A stretch of DNA of 37,875 bases from Candidatus Rokuibacteriota bacterium (GTDB lineage: Bacteria; Methylomirabilota; Methylomirabilia; Rokubacteriales; CSP1-6), in the NCBI GenBank assembly GCA_003220675.1, contig QHTD01000056.1:1-37875 (forward strand), written 5' to 3'. The position numbers and the translations under genes were made by a program. The notes beneath the pieces were generated by a model. The model was not told the origin of the DNA. It did not search any database and saw nothing but the letters and a program-made list of their open reading frames with translations. Position 1 is the stretch's first letter. The number at the start of each line of letters is the position of its first letter. Shown piece by piece: positions 34,659 through 37,875 of this stretch.

Positions 34659-35702
34659 ATGGCGCTCATTATTGTGGCCGACGACCTCACCGGCGCCTGC
34701 GACGCGGGCACACTCTTCGCCGGCAAGGCTCCCGTCCCCGTCACGGTCTGGCCAGACCCGCCCGTTGCCGCGGAGGTCGCCGTCGTCGACACGGAGTCGC
34801 GACGCCTCGATCGCGCCGCAGCGACGGATCGCGTCAGCGACGCCGCGGCGCAGCGGGCGGGAGCGACGTCGTGGTTCAAGAAGATCGACTCGACGCTCCG
34901 CGGCCACGTCGGCGCCGAGATCGTCGCGCTCCTCCAGGCCACCCGCACGCCGAGTGCCGTCGCCTGCCCCGCGTTCCCGTCCGAAGGCCGTACCGTGCTT
35001 GACCGCGTGCTGCGGGTCGACGGCACCGCGGCGGCGCACGTCGTGGACTTGATCCGTTCCGAGAGCGACCGGCCACTCGCGTGGATCCCGCTTGCCGAGG
35101 TGCGCGCGGGCGTCGCCGCGCTCGCGGTACGCCTGGCGCGCCTCGCGGGGATGATCGCCGTCGCAGACGCCGAGACGGACGACGATCTCGACACGATCGT
35201 CGGCGCCGCGCTCGCGCTCGACCCCGTACCGCTCCTCGCCGGTTCCGCCGGCCTGGCCCAGCCCCTGGCCGAGCGTCTCGGCCTCCACGCGGGGTGCGCG
35301 ACGCTGCCCGGTGGACGCTGGCTGATCATCGCCGGGAGCCTCCATCCCGCGACGCGGCGCCAGATCGCCGCGGCGGGGCGCGCGGGCCTCCACGTGCTGG
35401 CGACGGCCGACGCCGAGCACGCGGACGTGGGCGACGCCGCCGCGACGCTCGCCCGGGAGGCCGCGAGCTTGCTCGCGACTGAATCCTTTGATCTGATCGT
35501 CCTCACCGGAGGCGACACCGCTGTCGCGTTCTATCGGACGCTCGGCGCCGCGCGCATCGACCTCGTCGGGGCGCCGGGTCCGGGCCTGGCCCTTGGCTAC
35601 CTGCGAGCGCCCGGGTATCCCGCGCTCCCCGTGCTGACCAAGGCGGGGGGCTTCGGTCCGCCGGAGCTGTTCGTCTCGCTCCGGAAGGAGGCGATGACAT
35701 GA
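34659..35702 (+). CDS. Four-carbon acid sugar kinase (DUF1537 family)
   Basis: A 347-residue kinase with the family start ALIIVADDLTGACDAG, the substrate segment FKKIDSTLRGHVG near 72, GSAGLAQPLAE near 195, and the nucleotide-binding C-terminal part (LIIAGSLHPAT, LTGGDTAVAFY, TKAGGFGPPE). These enzymes phosphorylate D-threonate, L-threonate or erythronate. It is shorter than many members (about 400-430). The next gene, a PdxA-like dehydrogenase, starts with an ATGA overlap, the classical pair of the threonate pathway. Confidence 0.92.
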   Translation: MALIIVADDLTGACDAGTLFAGKAPVPVTVWPDPPVAAEVAVVDTESRRLDRAAATDRVSDAAAQRAGATSWFKKIDSTLRGHVGAEIVALLQATRTPSAVACPAFPSEGRTVLDRVLRVDGTAAAHVVDLIRSESDRPLAWIPLAEVRAGVAALAVRLARLAGMIAVADAETDDDLDTIVGAALALDPVPLLAGSAGLAQPLAERLGLHAGCATLPGGRWLIIAGSLHPATRRQIAAAGRAGLHVLATADAEHADVGDAAATLAREAASLLATESFDLIVLTGGDTAVAFYRTLGAARIDLVGAPGPGLALGYLRAPGYPALPVLTKAGGFGPPELFVSLRKEAMT

Positions 35703-36748
35703 AGAACCCGATCCTCGGCGTGACGATGGGCGACCCCGCGGGGGTGGGCCCGGAGATCATCGTGCGCGCGGGCGCCGAGCCCGAGGTGCAGCGCACGAGC
35801 CGGCCGGTCGTGATCGGCGCGGCCGCGACGCTCGGGGAGGCGCTGGCGCTCGTCGGCTCGCCGCTCCGTCTCCACAGCGTCACGCAGGTCGCGGAGTGCC
35901 GATGGCAGCCGGGGACCCTCGAGGTCCTCGACCTCGCCAATGTGGACATGGCGACGCTGCCCCGCGCGCGGGTGAGCGCGGCCGCCGGGCGCGCGGCGTA
36001 CGAGTACATCGAGATGGCGGTGGCCCTCGCCAAGGCCGGCGCGATCGACGGGATCGTCACGGCGCCGATCAACAAGGAGGCGCTCGCGGCGGCCGGCATG
36101 ACGCACTCGGGCCACACCGAGATCCTCGCGTCCCTCTCCGGCACGCGCGACTTCGCGATGCTCCTGATGGGCCACGAGCTGCGCGTGATCCACGTGACGA
36201 CCCACGTCGCGCTCCGGCGCGTGCCCGATCTGGTCACGCGCGATCGGGTCCTCCGGACCATCCAGCTCGCCCAGCGAACGCTCGAAGGGCTCGGGATCCC
36301 TCGGGGCCGCATCGCGGTCGCCGGGCTCAACCCCCACGCGGGCGAGGACGGGCTCTTCGGCGACGAGGAGAAGACCGCGATCGTCCCGGCGATCGAGGCG
36401 GCGCGCGGGGAGGGCCTGAACGTCGCCGGCCCGCTGCCCGCCGACACGCTGTTTTCGCGCGCCCGCGGCGGCGAATTTGATATCGTCGTCGCTATGTATC
36501 ACGACCAGGGGCACATTCCCGTGAAGACGCTCGGCTTCAACTACGACGAGACGACGAAGCGGTGGGTGGGGCTCTCCGGCGTCAACGTCACCGTGGGGCT
36601 CCCCTTCCTGCGCGTCTCCGTGGACCACGGCACGGCGTTTGACCGCGCCTGGAAGGGCATCGCGAACCACGAGAGCATGGTCGAGGCGCTGCACGTCGCC
36701 GTCCGCATGCTCAGCGCACCGGGCGCGCGGCGCTCTTCATCAAGCTGA
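35699..36748 (+). CDS. PdxA2-like 4-phospho-four-carbon-acid dehydrogenase (PdxA family)
   Basis: A 349-residue NAD-dependent dehydrogenase of the PdxA family. ILGVTMGDPAGVGPEI opens it. The three metal His residues lie in MTHSGHTEIL, THVALRRVPD and YHDQGHIPVK. PdxA proper makes vitamin B6 precursor, but the overlap with a DUF1537 kinase points to the catabolic form, PdxA2, which oxidises and decarboxylates the kinase product to dihydroxyacetone phosphate. Sequence alone does not separate the two forms; context decides. Confidence 0.9.
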   Translation: MKNPILGVTMGDPAGVGPEIIVRAGAEPEVQRTSRPVVIGAAATLGEALALVGSPLRLHSVTQVAECRWQPGTLEVLDLANVDMATLPRARVSAAAGRAAYEYIEMAVALAKAGAIDGIVTAPINKEALAAAGMTHSGHTEILASLSGTRDFAMLLMGHELRVIHVTTHVALRRVPDLVTRDRVLRTIQLAQRTLEGLGIPRGRIAVAGLNPHAGEDGLFGDEEKTAIVPAIEAARGEGLNVAGPLPADTLFSRARGGEFDIVVAMYHDQGHIPVKTLGFNYDETTKRWVGLSGVNVTVGLPFLRVSVDHGTAFDRAWKGIANHESMVEALHVAVRMLSAPGARRSSSS

Positions 36749-36761
36749 ACGGGGGATCTCC

Positions 36762-37875
36762 ATGGACGAGCGCGAACTGAAAGAGCTGATCGGCCAGGTG
36801 AAGGCACGAACCTTGAGCCGCCGTCGCTTCGTGCAGCTTATGGTGGGGCTGGGGCTCACCGCCCCCATGGCCGCGCACATGCTGGCCTCGGCGGGCGTCG
36901 CCCAGGCGCAGGTGAAGTGGTCGTTCAACCCGACGAAGCGCGGCGGGGGCGGGATCCTGAAGACGCTCTGGTGGCAGTCGCCCACGCTCCTCAACCCGCA
37001 CTTCGCCAACGGCACGAAGGACCAGGACGCCTCCCGGATCTTTTACGAGCCCCTCGGCTCCTACGACCCCGACGGCAACATCATCCCCGTCCTCGCTGCC
37101 GAGGTCCCCAGCCTCCAGAACGGGCTCCTCGGGAAGGACGGCCTGTCAGTGACCTGGCGGCTGAAGAAGAACGTCACGTGGCACGATGGCAAGCCTTTCA
37201 CTGCGGATGATGTGGTCTTCAACTGGGAGTACGTCATGGACCCGGCGACGGCCGCGGTGAGCGTCGGCCAGTACCGTGATATCGTCCGGATCGACAAGCT
37301 CGACAGCCACACCGTGAAGATCGTCTTCAAGTCGCCCACGCCCTTCTGGTCGTCGCCCTTCTGTGGGCCGTACGGGCAGGTCATCCCGAAGCATCTGTTC
37401 CAGGCGTACCAGGGCGACAAGTCGCGCGAGGCGCCGAACAATCTGAAGCCCGTCGGCACCGGCCCCTTCCGCTTCGTGGACTTCAAGCCAGGCGACATCG
37501 TCCGGGCGGAGCTCAATCCAAACTACCACGTGCCGAACCGGCCCTTCTTCGACCAGCTCGAGATGAAGGGCGGCGGCGATGCCGTGTCGGCGGCGCGCGC
37601 GGTGATCCAGACCGGGGAGTTCGACTACGCATGGAACATGCAGGTCGAGGACGAGATCCTGAAGCGCCTCGAGCAGGGCGGCAAGGGTCGCGCCGACATC
37701 GTCGCCGGCGGCAACATCGAGCACATCCAGGTCAACAACACCGACCCGTGGACGGAGGCGGACGGCGAGCGATCGTCCATCAAGACGAAGCACCCGTTCC
37801 TGACCGACCCCGCCGTGCGCCAGGCGCTGAACGTCCTCGTCGACCGCGGGTCGGTCCAGGAGCAGATCTACGGGC
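36762..37875 (+). CDS. Tat-exported family 5 solute-binding protein of an ABC transporter (partial)
   Basis: The first 371 codons of a peptide/opine/nickel-type (SBP_bac_5) binding protein; the window ends inside it. After a short cytoplasmic lead comes a twin-arginine signal, LSRRRFVQLMVGLGLTAP, ending near AQAQ. Family sequence then follows: IFYEPLGSYDPDGNIIPVLA, WRLKKNVTWHDGKPFTADDVVFNWEY and PVGTGPFRFVDFKPGD. GGGGGAT precedes the ATG. It lies 13 bp after the PdxA2-like gene, so its ligand may be the four-carbon acid or a derivative used by this operon; that is inference. Confidence 0.92.
   Translation, partial: MDERELKELIGQVKARTLSRRRFVQLMVGLGLTAPMAAHMLASAGVAQAQVKWSFNPTKRGGGGILKTLWWQSPTLLNPHFANGTKDQDASRIFYEPLGSYDPDGNIIPVLAAEVPSLQNGLLGKDGLSVTWRLKKNVTWHDGKPFTADDVVFNWEYVMDPATAAVSVGQYRDIVRIDKLDSHTVKIVFKSPTPFWSSPFCGPYGQVIPKHLFQAYQGDKSREAPNNLKPVGTGPFRFVDFKPGDIVRAELNPNYHVPNRPFFDQLEMKGGGDAVSAARAVIQTGEFDYAWNMQVEDEILKRLEQGGKGRADIVAGGNIEHIQVNNTDPWTEADGERSSIKTKHPFLTDPAVRQALNVLVDRGSVQEQIYG

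Noticed and set aside
33894-35420. 508-residue minus-strand ORF containing the tlpA-like gene
   Set aside because: Residues before MSQKLALTAL are antisense of the DUF1537 kinase; the ATG at 34556 has a ribosome site and a membrane anchor follows.

Overview
The window is GC-rich, densely packed bacterial chromosome. It has a complete proteobacterial-style ISC iron-sulfur operon, a Pup gene, a selenocysteine-type SelD, a long dCTP deaminase and a Tat-exported family 5 solute-binding protein. This mix suggests a deep-branching soil or subsurface lineage such as Candidatus Rokubacteria/Methylomirabilota. That placement is inference from gene content, not a phylogenetic result.

Layout. 1-4310: the end of a TPR protein, a TauD-type dioxygenase behind a livH-like gene remnant, an epoxide-hydrolase-like gene, dinB, an HD-domain gene and a small helix-turn-helix gene absent from the ORF track. 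4307-6496: cysE, an IscU-like scaffold and an intact NifS-type cysteine desulfurase, chained by short overlaps. 6539-7447: a divergent DsrE/DsrF/DsrH (TusDCB-like) triad. 7600-13120: iscR-iscS-iscU-iscA-hscB-hscA-fdx-iscX on the minus strand, in the E. coli order. 13208-15803: glutamate dehydrogenase, a GalT-like protein and a small glutaredoxin with an in-frame UGA at its active site. 15793-24891: a MoxR operon (moxR, membrane protein, DUF58, a 1458-residue triple-VWA protein, TPR lipoprotein/exported protein). 25288-28510: a glycosyltransferase, a zinc-finger anti-sigma-like protein, a phnE-like remnant, and a thioredoxin plus transglutaminase pair. 28642-34556: a tight minus-strand run tlpA-ccdA-thrB-dcd-pup-fmdB-lysR-selD. 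34659-37875: a four-carbon acid sugar kinase, a PdxA2-like dehydrogenase and a truncated family 5 solute-binding protein.

The most interesting signal is in sulfur handling. The IscS of the ISC operon has Leu where the PLP-binding Lys should be and Gln where the catalytic His should be, yet keeps its cysteine loop, while its IscU is intact. The second locus is the mirror image: its NifS has all catalytic residues, but its IscU-like partner lacks the third cluster/sulfur-acceptor Cys and the HscA-binding LPPVK motif. The two loci may therefore depend on each other, with the NifS (perhaps through the DsrEFH-like relay) supplying sulfur to an ISC machine built on a pseudo-desulfurase.

The second theme is selenium. 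SelD reads through a UGA at its catalytic position, a UGA-containing glutaredoxin lies 14 kb away, and both have stem-loops at the right distance to be bacterial SECIS elements. A LysR regulator of the type linked to selenium metabolism sits 7 nt upstream of selD. Other points of note are start codons that appear to be CTG, a terminator inside the isc operon and two transporter gene remnants next to probable insertions.
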